The position numbers and the translations under genes are program-made. DNA of 64,000 bases from Polytrichum commune. Its lineage: Eukaryota > Streptophyta > Polytrichopsida > Polytrichales > Polytrichaceae. Below, one piece after another: positions 13,721 to 25,700 of this stretch (positions are counted from its first letter, which is position 1; each line of letters opens with the position of its first letter). Below the pieces are notes generated by a model. It saw nothing but the letters and a program-made list of their open reading frames with translations. It did no database searches and was not told where the DNA came from. The stretch is from assembly GCA_950295325.1 (NCBI GenBank), contig OX485804.1, forward strand, positions 12,276,001-12,340,000. The letters run 5' to 3'.

Positions 13721-14290
13721 ACCCTTGATATTACGACTTATTTTTGCAAGACTGAACTTTTTAGTTCAAAACTCCCTCTCTTTTATACAACTACAACACT
13801 TGATAATGCAACATTTAGAATCTCCGTTTTGTCATATTAAAGAGACAATTATTGCTAAATTTCCTTTCATCTATGTTATGTACATCTAAAGTACATCCAT
13901 TTTCACTTGGGAACTTCACTTATCATTTGGAACTTAATGAGAATTATAGTTAATAGTGTAGAATGGACATGGACAGGGTTAGAGTGGCCTCTTGCCTAGT
14001 AAGTTGCCTTGTACACGGGTGACATAATATCACTAGTAACTTGATGCTAAATGTCATGCATCATTGTTGTTTAGTTTCTTATTAAAGAACTCTTTATATT
14101 TTGGTGTTAATGGAATCATTGGTTTTCAAAAGTTAATACAGATTTTAGATAAGATGATAGTTGCTATCTTGGGTAGGCAACATCATAGATCTTTGGACTC
14201 CTATTTCAAGAGTTCTTGAGAATATTTGTATTTGTTTGGACTTATAAGTTATTATTTCAAACCATCTATATTGTTGAAACTCGTTGCATA

Positions 14291-14527
14291 TATTTTTTAA
14301 GCTCATATCACTTGTGTTTTTGTAATCCCTCAATAATACGACATGTTTACGCCATTTGTCATATAAATGAGAAGATGACACCTTGATAAAATAATTTTTC
14401 TTTTCTTTTCTTTTTTCTTTGTGTTTCCCAAATGTGCCATACTAAAGTGGGAAAACAATAGTAGGAGGTCTGAAAGGAACAACAAGTTTAAAATTATTGA
14501 TAATGCACAACAACGAGAGAAAATCAT
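14291..14527. other. Left flank of the nested element; no gene
   Basis: Positions 14463-14527 match window bases 1-65, the left half of the paralogous empty site. The rest is AT-rich with a TTTTCTTTTC run. The 8-bp duplication AAAATCAT at 14520-14527 abuts the element end. Confidence 0.6.
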
Positions 14528-14690
14528 GGAGGACGTTAAGTCCCCCTCCCCCCCCCCAAAAAAAAAAAAACTTTTGAGGGGAGGTAGATTCGAGCATGGG
14601 CAACCGCCTGTCTAGAAAATCTAGATTTTTTGGACCCGACCAAAAGTTGTTGCCCGCCCGCGCGCCCAACTTTGAAAGAACCATTGCCCT
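14528..14690. repeat. Left terminal inverted repeat of the outer element
   Basis: It begins GGAGGACGTTAAGT and is followed by C and A runs, then a GGGAGGTAG motif and the TTTTTTGGACCCGACC block. It pairs with the complement of about 30010-30179. Similarity fades after TTGCCCTTGCA. A third copy of the inner part is at about 28980-29070. Confidence 0.7.
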
Positions 14691-14713
14691 TGCAACTAAA
14701 CATTGCCCTTTGC

Positions 14714-15370
14714 ACTTGTAAAGGTCAAAGACCAAACATCCATTGCCAATAGTAGCCATATTTGAAGCATTAGTGTTTGCGAAGAAAAGCCAAGGATATC
14801 AAATATTAATCACATGTACAAGTGTTCATGTACACATGCATGCTTTTGATGTATTAAAAAAGGCCAAGAACTTTTGTGTCTATATGCGGTTATCAAACCA
14901 TTAGGAAGGTGTAAGTGCAACAAACTATTTTTTTTAAATGGAATAAGCTTTTTGAAGATGTTTTTATTTCGGGAATGACATGAGAGAACCCCAATTAAAC
15001 TGTAATAAGGGTCCAGTTGAATATAATCGGCCTGCAACGTGTAGGGGTCTTGTTTTTAACTTGAGCCCTTTCATCCAACGATGAATGAGTTTACATACTC
15101 GCAGGAATCCAAGACTATTCAAAATATGTAACAACTCATGTTTAAAGACACAATATAATGTTTGAATGATCTACTTTTCCACCTCATAACCATCTACAAA
15201 ACCGGAACTATAGATTTATTGTAGTTCAAGGACCACATTCTATAATGGCCCAGGCTATTTTGGTTACCATAGCTATGCACACTAATTGAAAGTCCATCTA
15301 CTACTTTGCACTTTCAAATCCACATTTTCGAACATTCATGAGCCCATACATGGATGAGTATGAGACAAAG
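14714..15370 (-). pseudogene. NLR 3' flank copy, left part, interrupted by the MULE
   Basis: Aligns in direct orientation with 31250-31810, the region just downstream of the intact TNL stop codon. Shared runs include AAAGGTCAAAGACCAAACAT and CCAAGGATATCAAATATTAA. Homology resumes on the other side of the 12.6-kb MULE at about 28060, so this is one NLR segment split by insertion. It contains no coding exon itself. Confidence 0.75.
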
Positions 15371-15380
15371 CTTCTGAAAG
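15371..15380. other. Target-site duplication, left (CTTCTGAAAG)
   Basis: Identical, same-orientation copy of 27975-27984. Ten base pairs lies within the 8-11 bp usual for Mutator-like insertions. The DNA beyond each copy rejoins to one NLR-derived segment. Confidence 0.9.
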
Positions 15381-15396
15381 GAGGGAAGCTAAGACA

Positions 15397-15466
15397 TGAG
15401 CGATGAGCGGTGAGCAATGAGCAGTGAGCGGTAACACGTGAGCAGTGAGCAATAACACGTGATCGA
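15397..15466. repeat. Terminal heptad array (TGAGCRR)n, left end
   Basis: Ten consecutive 7-bp units: seven fit TGAGCRR, two read TAACACG and the last is TGATCGA. The register is strict, with no indels. Clustered short repeats near transposon ends are commonly transposase- or accessory-protein binding sites; that role is inferred here. Confidence 0.85.
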
Positions 15467-15711
15467 TGGTGCCAAATATAGTAACTGGGCACGGTTTTAG
15501 GGTACATATTCTAATATTGGCATTTTTTTCTTTGCAATTTAATAATTATAAAGTACTCACATTTTGATTGAACAAGAGTGAAGGGAGCACATTATCATAG
15601 ATATTTAAAAAAACCATCAGTCCTTTGCTGATTTTTATTATAAAAATCCACACTAATACATGTCACTTACCAAAATTCTCAAACATGCGGTTGAATACAA
15701 CACTTGGAATA

Positions 15712-18700
15712 TTACTCACATTCTACAACACCTGCAAGTTCAAGGAGTTGCATAACCTCATTGTAGGAGTATGTTGGAGCGTGAATGAACTTGTCACTAC
15801 TGTAATCCACCTTACACAAAAATCTAAACACATAGTAAAGATGTTTGCAATACACCCATTTCCCTTTCTTTCCCAAAGATTGAGATGACATTTTCGTGAA
15901 GTCAGGGCATGTACAATGTGGCATGTCAGCAATTGTGACACAATATTTGATGTTATCCTTGGAGAGGATGTTGAGTAGGACTCCAAATCCTGGATATGGA
16001 ATGGCAGTTACTCCAACCACATAGTAACCGTCCATGAGTCCAGCGCTCTCCCATTTGTTTTTGTGATCTGCCGTCGGTGCTCCTAGATTGCGGCGCACCG
16101 TCTTTCCAAACCTGGAAGTTGGATGGGCATCTGGTTTTTGTGGTACACGAAAATCCGTCCGAGGAATCGGGAGCGTCGCAATTGTGGAAAGCCTACGGCG
16201 AGGAGAGAGAGCCTCCCTTTGTTGTAATTGGAATCCAGCATCTTCGAGCGCCAATACCTCCTGCCTTGAGAGATTGGTACCTATCTTTACAGGCCATGTG
16301 CTGGATACTATAGGCCAGTCTAACACGTATTTCTTCTTGCTACCACTTACACAACGTTTGATGTCGTCAGGGCAAAACCAAAACTCGTACTCCACATTGT
16401 TGGTGGAGCGGTATTCTTTCTTCAATCCCTTGTATGTAGGAGCAGGGGTGCCATGTTTGTAAGTTCCAACTTTGGCATTGCACAAAGACCATGTATTGGC
16501 TTGCATCGCCCAACATCTTTTGGCAGAGTTGGATGGCAATCTTGCAATATGCCAATGAGAAGAAGGGCAATCAGTCTCTAACACCGATGTGGTATGTGCC
16601 ACACCATACTCTGCAGAATTCAAAGATTCCTCTATACATGCCCTTTTAACCCTAGTGTTAGGACGAGGAATCGAGTAGTTTACTTTGTCGGGTTGATGTG
16701 AGTCGCAATCTGCACCTGGCGGCAGATCAAGTTTTCGTTTGGTAGATCCAAACAGCTCAGACCCCTCCAAAGCACAATCCCTTGTATTGAGATCTTCAGC
16801 CCCCGGATAGGATTTCATGGCATCTGCTAGTAGCTTTGGATCTCCACACCGGGCAGCAGCCTTCAACTTCAAGGACGCAGAATCAGGGCCTTTACCAGTA
16901 AAACCTCCTCTCAACCACGATCTATAATTTGCAATCTGCATGAATGCACGGATCAAATCGTCCACTGTTGCTTCATAAAGACAAATCATCTTGTTTCCAG
17001 ACTGTTGGAGCCATTTGTTGTGCATTGTCTCTGCAAGGTTACACGTCGGCATTTCTGCACGTTCATCTATATTCATATCCTGCAAACATTACACAAATTA
17101 TAGTAGATTGTATATATCATGGATATTCAAAATTGAATAATATTGGAAAAACATAGTAATGATGCACTTACAATAATCATATGACCACCCCATTGCCTAT
17201 AACGGAAGTGCCAAAACCCCAACCACTCGGAGAGCCCATGAATGTCTTCTTCTGTGGCAGCTCCAGATGACAACCACCATGAACGAATAACATGATATTT
17301 GGTTTCGGCTTCGTCCATTGTTTTCGCGTCTTTGTAATCTTTGCATAGTTGTTTGTGCTGAAACTGCAAAGATGCCTTGATATATTTTTGCGTCACCTTG
17401 TCCAAGTTTTGTGACCAATGGAAAAGACAAGTGCGCTCACGACCCACCATTGGCAGACTTGGGTCACCTCCACCATATATCTTCCTGACCGCATTCCAAT
17501 TTGCTTGAGCACTGTCTGCCATAAAACCTTTGAAATTCACGGTTAACACTCCATTCTCCGCCATAACAGTATTCAAGTTTTCCCAGAAAAGAGTTTGAGC
17601 TGCACCATCTTCAGATTGCATGTCACAACACGCAATGGTCAACACCTTACAATACTTGATATCGTATACATGACACGCAAGGGTGGTCCAGTCCTTCAGA
17701 CGTTTAACGTGGTCAAACATTATCCATGAATTCTCCATATCTCCTCCCTCTTGCATACGCGTAACAAGATCTACACCACTCCCCGGAAGATCTACTGACA
17801 TTTTGAAGACAAATACTTTGTCTTTGGACTGTCCGGGGAACCTACTAGCATGAACTTACTTAAAGCTCGAATGGTCTTTGAGCGCCATGATACTATCCAT
17901 CGTACCCATTCCACTACGAACAAATCGCTTTGAGCCGGATACGAAATTCCGACAATTTGGAGAGGCAAGAGTACTAAATTTATCCATGACAACCTCCAAA
18001 GACGAACCTGTCAAGTGATGTCTTTCACTGTTTGATGGAGATTTTAGGAGGTAGTCTGCCAAAAATTGTTTGCTCGCTGCCATTACTATAGCGGAGTATT
18101 TGGCAGTGGGTGTTTTTGTGACCTCATTGGCAACACATTGGTATGCAATGTCCAAAGATTCACGGCATGTACCATTGGACACAGGGTGGTCATGCACGCC
18201 TAGATGAATACAAGCCCTGGCCATTTCAGAAGATATGGAGTGCACATATATTATGCGAGCATGGCATAAAGCTATGCACATAGGTGTGGAATGACAAACC
18301 TTACATTCCAATTTGGACCTCTCAGGGGCAATAATACCCATAGAGTATGGGGTAGGAGTTGATCCGGCCCATTCGGTGTTGTTGCACTCGCCTGCATTGC
18401 GATGCATATAATCACAAAAATCATTAGAGCATTGGAGATGACCTGCACAAGTAGAACGTCTGAAGGTTAATCCAAAATCATTTTGGATATTTGTGGTTTT
18501 GGTGGTGCACCAAGGGTGTCCGTCGCACATCTTATCCATGCCATCCATCGAACGACCATAGGCGCTTGGAACTCCAAATGGCACAGGGGGCAATACAAAC
18601 AAAATGTCACCGTCAAAAGAGGAGGGCAGATACTTAACATCTCGCACCTCTATGCTGTCAAAATCAATGGACGCAAGATCTGACTTGGATCTTTTCCTAG

Positions 18701-19307
18701 ACTTTGTTTGTTTCAATGCGTCGACAATATTCATACCCACTGATGAAGAAAAATTGTGTAGCGGGGGACGTTGTGATACTGAACCATGGTGTGCCACCTT
18801 CACATACAGAGGACTGTAAGGAGATTTGGGAAGATCCATAAGGGGTTTTGAAGGGGTGGAATCTTTACTTCTAAATGGAAATGGTGATGTATCAGAAAGG
18901 TCAACAACATCACAAATGTCATCTTCAAAATCCGACAACACTATTACACTATCATCAGTAGGTTCCAATTTAACAGTGACGATACTTGGAACTTGAACAG
19001 TTGATGTACCAGATTCATTTGTCAAAATGACAATAGAAGCTTGCATCTGAGAATCAGAGAGTCCCATAACTCTATATGAACCAGGCCCTAAACTCCACAT
19101 AGAACCACCCTCACTTCTATTCTTTTGCATCAAGATTGTTCTAGACACCTCTCCACCTACAGAGTATATCTCTTGCTCGACGTACATGGTTCCTACTTGG
19201 AGGTTGAATCTCAAACCAAGCAAATCTTCTAAAACAACTACACAACCATCACTTTCAAGAGGCAAAATGAAGGGTATAAAGGATCCATGAGCACGGATGG
19301 TAGCCAT
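15712..19307 (-). CDS. MULE transposase with SWIM zinc finger (one in-frame stop)
   Basis: Two exons, 19307-17172 and 17079-15712, joined by a 92-bp GT-AG intron (17080-17171) that keeps frame; total 1167 codons. The ATG at 19307 opens the long frame. N-terminal about 270 residues are variable and acidic. A Cys/His-rich region follows (about 270-390), likely DNA-binding, with HLGVHDHP. The DDE-type core has candidate acidic residues D532 (IMFDHVK), D598 (GFMADSAQ) and E729 (NLAETMHNKW), with CLFHWSQNLDK between the last two. A SWIM finger CxCx19CxH (C1101, C1103, C1123, H1125) lies near the C terminus, as in plant MULE transposases. A TAA at 17856-17858 interrupts the frame before the core; the same frame continues directly (VHASRFPGQSKDKVFVFK), so this is one nonsense change and not an intron. 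Expected role: cutting and inserting element DNA in the nucleus. The copy is probably inactive unless the stop is read through or is an assembly error. Confidence 0.88.
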
Positions 19308-19735
19308 GAAGAATGTGTGGATGCAATGTACATCATACTATGGAAAACATGACCTATTTGTATTGTGTCTTGGCAATCTTAATCCGTGGACTTGAAAAAT
19401 ATACTATATGAATGTCTATTGAAAGACATGGTGCACATGGGCTGGTAGGTGTAAAGAAGGTAATGCCAGTTGTTGATTAGATTGGGTAGACAATGACCAA
19501 TGTAAGGAAGATATTTTAATAGCGTATCTTTAGCTTTCAAATAAAATTCAATATCTTAATGTTTGGGTTCTAAAGATGGTGGTGGTGGGCCTTTAATAAT
19601 TCCTAAATCCCAAAGAAGAAGAAGACATAATGAGTGATGATCTGTTTCAAACTTCTTACAGCTTCAAAGTGAGGTAGAGCTTTTAGGTTATGCAAAAAGC
19701 GAATGTAGAGAATTGATAGATTTTTAAGGTTGCAA
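19308..19735. promoter_or_regulatory. Shared divergent promoter region of the two MULE genes
   Basis: A 428-bp noncoding gap separates the transposase start (19307, minus strand) from the partner-gene start (19736, plus strand). Divergent spacing this short suggests a shared control region. TATA-like AAATATACTATATGA occurs near 19398. No specific binding sites were identified. Confidence 0.4.
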
Positions 19736-22700
19736 ATGCAAGAACGGGATTATGCGACACCAACAAAGCGGAAGAGAAAGAGGGGTGGTTTTAAGTACTC
19801 CACCAAAAAAACATTGGCGAGATCAAGAATGGAGAAAAGATTGAGTAGGGTCGATGAGGGAGAGGCATTTTTGACATCGAGAACTATATTGTTTAAGCCC
19901 GGAGACGAAGATACTTACACCGATGGGCTCGGCTCAACACCTTACATTGGAGGCGAACCCAATACAGAAAGAATTACGGACACCCAAGAATCTTCTGGAG
20001 CCGAGGATGAAGGGGAGACTCAATATACAAGAGAAGTAAGACTCAATATTCATTTCTCACTTTGTAAATTCAATTGCAAGTTTTATACACATGTTGAAAG
20101 TACAATTGATATGAAGGTGGATACATATATTTTTTGTGGGCAAATATATGTTAAAATTTTGAAATTTGAGATTTTGGGTAATACCTAAGTGAAGTCGTTC
20201 TTGAAATGGATGTCATTGATGTGAAGGTTATGTAGTTGACCATATACATTGTTACATTTACGGTTTAGAACTCAAATAAGTCATAGTTGACGTGTTTATT
20301 CTTGAGGGTGAAGGTAAACATCGAGGACGAGGAAGAAGAAGACAACTTGAATGAAGATGAAGAAGGAGAGGACGGTATAAAAGATGAACTAAGAGGAGGC
20401 TTGATAGATAAAGCAAGAGGAAGCATGGAAATCGATGGAGGAGGTGACTTCACCGCCGCCCAAAAATCTCAGGCAAGCATTTTGAAAGTGAACTTGAATG
20501 CTTGAAATGTTTCTTAAAGATTGAGGACACGGATTTCATCACTTCCTCCTTACCCTTGGTTTCATAAGGTGCTGAGAATGAGACATTAACCCACAAAATA
20601 AAGAAATAATAAAGCAAGAAAACCCTAAAATGAATCTCGGTTCCGAGACTAGGTTTTTTGAAATTTCAGGGTTTTTTTTCTTGCCTCTTCAATTCTTGCT
20701 TTTGTGTTTCTTTTCGCACTTCTTTGTGTTCATTGCTTATATCTTGCTTTGATATACATGCTTAGAAGTTATTATATAGTTTGCTTGATGGGTTTGTAGT
20801 GTATTCAAAAATTCAAGAAGCTTCATTGTTGAAATTGAAGCTTGAAATGGTTCTATAAGGTTAAGAACACGGATTTGATCACCTCCATCCCACCCTAGGT
20901 TTCATAAGGTTCTGAAAATTAGGCATTTGTGACCACAAAAATAAGAATTGAAGAGGCAAGAAGAAAACCCTAAAATCTCAAAAAAATGAGTGTCGGTTCC
21001 AAGACTAGGTTTTTTGAAATTTCTGGGTTTTCTTCTTGCTCTTCAATTTTTGCTTTTGTCTTTCTTTTTGCACTTGCTTGTATTCATCGCTTGTGTCTTG
21101 CCATGATAAGTATGCTTACAAGTTATTGATAAGTATGCTTGATGGGTTAGTATGTGGTTTCAAGAATTTCAATGAAGAAGCTTCAAGGTTGATATTGAAG
21201 CTTGAAATGAATCTATAAGTTTGAGGTCACAGATTTCATGACCTCCCGCTCACCCTTGGTTTGGTAAGGTACCGAAAATTGGGACCTTGATGTGTACATA
21301 AAGAAGAAATGAAGAAGTTAGAAAAAACTTCAAAATTCCGAAAAAATGAGTCTCGGTTCCAAGACTAGGTTTTTTGAAATTTTTGGGTTTTCTTCTTGCC
21401 CTTCAATTATTGCTTTTGTCTTTTTTTTTCCACTTGCTTGTATTCATCGCTTGTGTCTTCCCTTGATAGGTATGCTTACAAGTTATTGATAAGTATGCTT
21501 ATGAGTTAGTATGTGGTTTTAAGAATTTCAATGAAGAAACTTCAAGGTTGATATTCAAGCTTGAAATGAATATATAAGTTTGAGGTCACGGATTTCATGA
21601 CCTCCCGCTCACCCTTGGTTTGGTAAGGTGCTTAACATGGGGACATTGATGTGTACATAAAGAAAAAAATGAAAAAGTTAGAAAAAACTTCAAAAATCCG
21701 AAAAAATGAGTCTCGGTTCCAAGACTAGGTCTTTTGAAATTTCTGGGTTTTCTTCTTGCTCTTCAATTTTTGCTTTTCTCTTGCTTTTTGCACTTGTTTG
21801 GGTTCATTGCTTGTGTCTTGCCTTGATAGGTATGCTTCCAAGTTATTAATAAGTATGCTTGATGGGTTAGTATGTGGTTTCAAGAATTTCAATGAAGAAG
21901 CTTCGAGGTTGATATTCAAGCTTGAAATGAATCTATAAGTTTGAGGTCACGTATTTCATGACCTCCCGCTCACCCTTGGTTTGGTAAGGTGTTGAAAATG
22001 GGGACATTGATGTGTACATAAAGAAAAAATGAAGAAGTTAGAAAAAACTTCAAAATTCCGAAAAAATGAGTCTCGGTTCCAAGACTAGGGTTTTAAAATT
22101 TCTGGGTTTTCTTCTTGGTCTTCAATTCTTGCTTTTGTCTTTCTTTTTGCACGTGCTTGTATTCATCGCTTGTGTCTTGCCTTGATAAGTATGCTTACAA
22201 GTTATTGATAAGTATGCTTGATGGGTTAGTATGTGGTTTTAAGAATTTCAATGAAGAAGCTTCGAGGTTGATATTTAAGCTTGAAATGAATCTATAAGTT
22301 TGAGGTCACGGATTTCATGACCTCCCGCTCACCCTTGGTTTGGTAAGGTGCTGAAAATGGGGACATTGATGTGTACATAAAGAAAAAATGAAGAAGTTAG
22401 AAAAAACTTCAAAATTCCGAAAAAATGAGTCTCGGTTCCAAGACTAGGTTTTTTGAAATTTCTGGGTTTTCTTCTTGCTCTTCAATTTTTGCTTTTGTCT
22501 TTCTTTTTGCACTTGCTTGTATTCATCGCTTGTGTCTTGCCATGATAAGTATGCTTACAAGTTATTGATAAGTATGCTTGATGGATTTGTATGTGGTTTT
22601 AAGAATTTCAATGAAGAAGCTTCAAGGTTGATATTCAAGCTTGAAATGAATATATAAGTTTGAGGTCACGGATTTCATGACCTTCCGCTCACCTTTGGTT

Positions 22701-25700
22701 TGGTAAGGTGCTGAAAATGGGGACATTGATGTGTACAAAAAGAAGAAATAAAGAAGTTAGAAAAAACTTCAAAATTCCGAAAAAATGAGTCTCGGTTCCA
22801 AGACTTGTTTTTTTGAAATTTCTGGGTTTTCTTCTTGTTCTTTAATTATTGTTTTTGTCTTTATTTTTACACTTGTTTGGGTTCATTGCTTGTGTCTTGC
22901 TTTAATGTATATACTTGGAGGTTGTTAGATTGTTTGTTTGTTGTTTTTGCGGTGTATCCTAGAATTTCAATGAAGAATTTTCAAGGTTGAAATTGTTGCT
23001 TTAAATGGTTCTTAGAGGTTGAGGGCTTAGTTTTTTTTTCTTTGAATGGTTAATTTTTATGTAATTTGATTGAATGTTATTTGTGGTTTCATAGTTATGT
23101 GTTAATTTCATTTAATTTGTTATTCGAATTTCATGATGGTGGAGATGACGATGGCGGTCCCCCACTGCCCAATGATTTGTTAAATGTGGAAGAGACTATG
23201 TCTCATATGCGAGATTTACAAAATACAAACTTCAATTTTTTGATTGGAGGACTTCGTATGAAGCCGTTCTCAAAGTCAAGAGTTTCAATCTCTCTTTGTC
23301 GGTTAATACCGTTGCCTATTGTGAGGCCAAGTTTGGAAATCGATGTCCAGCTTTTGGGGAATGAATTTGTGAATGGTTATAGGGAGGATGATAGGGTACT
23401 GTATGTATCTCCATATGACAAAGATGGAAATACTATGGATATTCAGGACGAAGACACTTGGGGAGAACATTGGCAATCTTCCAATAAATCATTTGAGGAA
23501 ATCCTTAAGAATGATAAGGATTATGAAAGGTTTTGTGGTAAAATGTTCTTTGTTTGGGAGGGTAACCATCGGGTGACAGCTTGGCGCTGCTATATCGATA
23601 AGGTCCATGGAGAAGATAAAGAGTGGCATTATTCCGTTGATTGTATAGTACTTGAATCAACCGGTTCGGTGGCTCTTTTTCTAAATGCTATGCATGATGT
23701 GAACAAGATTGTTTCATGTTCCGATGTTTTTTTATATTTTTTTCGTTTATAATTATCAAATTATCAAATTCATTGATATTTTTTTGTCATCTCTCTTAGG
23801 TCTACGGAATCAGATCATGTCAAGACAAATTTGGTTCACAAATTCCATCGTGTCCAAAGTTTTGGAATCAGGAAATTGGAGGAATTTAAAGACCTTACCC
23901 CTGATCAATATTCCAAGTGTTTGAAGAAAGGTGCAAAGGAAACTTGGTATACCCTCACTTTGGAAGTCTTACTCAATTTCTTTACAATGTGGGTATTCTA
24001 ATTCATGCTAAGCTCTGTTATTGAATATATTTTTGCTAAAGGATCTTAAACTAATTCTTAGTTTTTGGTTGTGTAGCGTGAAATAGCATCTATGACCGAA
24101 GAGGCATCTCATAAATACAATGAGAAAACTCCACTTCAATCAAGGACAACAAAAGGTATTTGGGATGTCATGCAAAATGCAACAAAGAAAGCAGTATCAT
24201 CAATTCGTGGAAAAGAATTCGAAAAACTTCTCGCTGTCGCAAATCCAGCCAATGGCTTCGATTTCTTGGAAGAGGTAAGTCATTATGTTTTTTTATGTAG
24301 CATTCATTTCGGTATCCTATATGAGAGATTTTCATTATTTTCACCTTCCATTTCGCAGATCAATAAGCATTTTGGAGATCGCTCTGAGCCTACCATAACC
24401 CTAGAGAAATTGCAAATGATTGCAACTGCTCCAGTGAATTCGGTGTTCAAAATCAAATGGTTACGGTGGTGGAATTCTAGCGACATGTCCCGTGAATCTC
24501 TACGCTTTCCATTGGGAGATATCAAAGAAAAAGAACTTGAGAAATGGTTGATCAAAGCGTCATTTTGGGCCAAGGTTATTCTTTATTCTTAAATATCTAA
24601 GTGTTTTCATCTCAATTTTTGAATGTTTTATGATTTATTCAATGGTCGTGATGCATATGTGTCATTTTGCAGTTGGAAGATGGTTTTGTGAAACAATTTG
24701 AGGATATGGAAAAGGAAATGAATGTGAAGATTATTTGGAATGCACATATACTTATACCTTCTGAGTACATTGAAAAGTGGCGTATTTATGCTTTAGACAA
24801 AAGCATTCCGACCTTTTTTTGGTGGCATGAGTGCATTTACAAAATCTACTCTACTCGGTAAAATTTTTGGAGGAGGCATTGCTATCAAACGAGTGGTATT
24901 CAGGTAATTTATCTTTTCTTTCTCTCATAGCTTCAATTCGTTCATTGCATACTTGAAGTTTGCCTTGACGTAATCGATTCACTAACTTCAATCAAATGGT
25001 TATTTTGTCTCAAAGGTACATAAAAAACGAGCTATTGGCTTCAAACGCCATCTCCTTTGGCTCCATTCCGAGTTGTTTCTCTTCATGGGCTGACAAATCT
25101 AGTGACCTTTGCATTTTTACGGCAACCCAGAAAAGAGTTTGGGATTATGCCACTTTGCAGTCTTGTCCATGGTTTATTGAGTGTCCTCTTACGTTTTGTC
25201 CAAGTGAGGAGGAGGAGCTCAGGAAACAGTCATGTCCAATAGACTTGCCTCCTGATGATATTGACATGATGAACAACGAGGATGTGTGTGTGGTGAAAGT
25301 AATCAAACCGGAGGGAAAAGCTAAACGTAAGCGTGGCTCAAAGGTAGATGAGGTTAATCCAACACCTTCATCTCAAACCGGTGTTATGGCACACAATCCT
25401 AGTCCTTCAAAACCTACACCTAGCACTCAAGATAATGATGGACCTAAGTTTTATCCCATTTCAAGATCACTACGATTTCAACATGTGTCAAAAACCATTG
25501 TCAGTGGTGCTTCACCTTCTGGGGCAATTTGTTCAGTGATGTTGGAGAAGATTTCAATTCAAACATTGATGGAGAATGGTGGTCATGAGCATCCGTTAAT
25601 GTTGAAAACATTTGAATTTGTAACTAAGGTCAGTATACTCAACATTGAACTTATTTTTATTTTATGATATATCACTAGTAGAAAACATGGTAAAAAAGAA

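Larger units (their letters stand above)
11360..14290 (+). repeat. Inverted repeat IR2, left arm (2.9 kb)
   Basis: Reverse complement of about 53985-56900; paired coordinates sum to about 68260. Identity in sampled stretches is about 90%, clearly lower than IR1, so it is older. It contains a block at about 11.92-12.24 kb that recurs near 56.0-56.3, 60.3-60.6 and partly 42.0 kb, as well as a hairpin at 13.2 kb and pogo-like termini at 13.68 kb. No intact gene. Confidence 0.8.

Noticed and set aside
17856-17858. RNA editing restoring the stop codon
   Set aside because: Stop-removing U-to-C editing is known from plant organelles, not nuclear transposon genes; decay or sequencing error is simpler.
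17828-17860. Reading the transposase TAA as part of a tiny intron (GTAAGT ... CAG)
   Set aside because: The intron would be only 31 bp, below plant minimum, and would break the frame, whereas simple read-through keeps it.
21036-22657. Repeated 60-codon frames (MLFNFCFCLSFCTC type)
   Set aside because: They recur once per 360-bp unit and lie in an intron; they reflect the tandem array, not genes.
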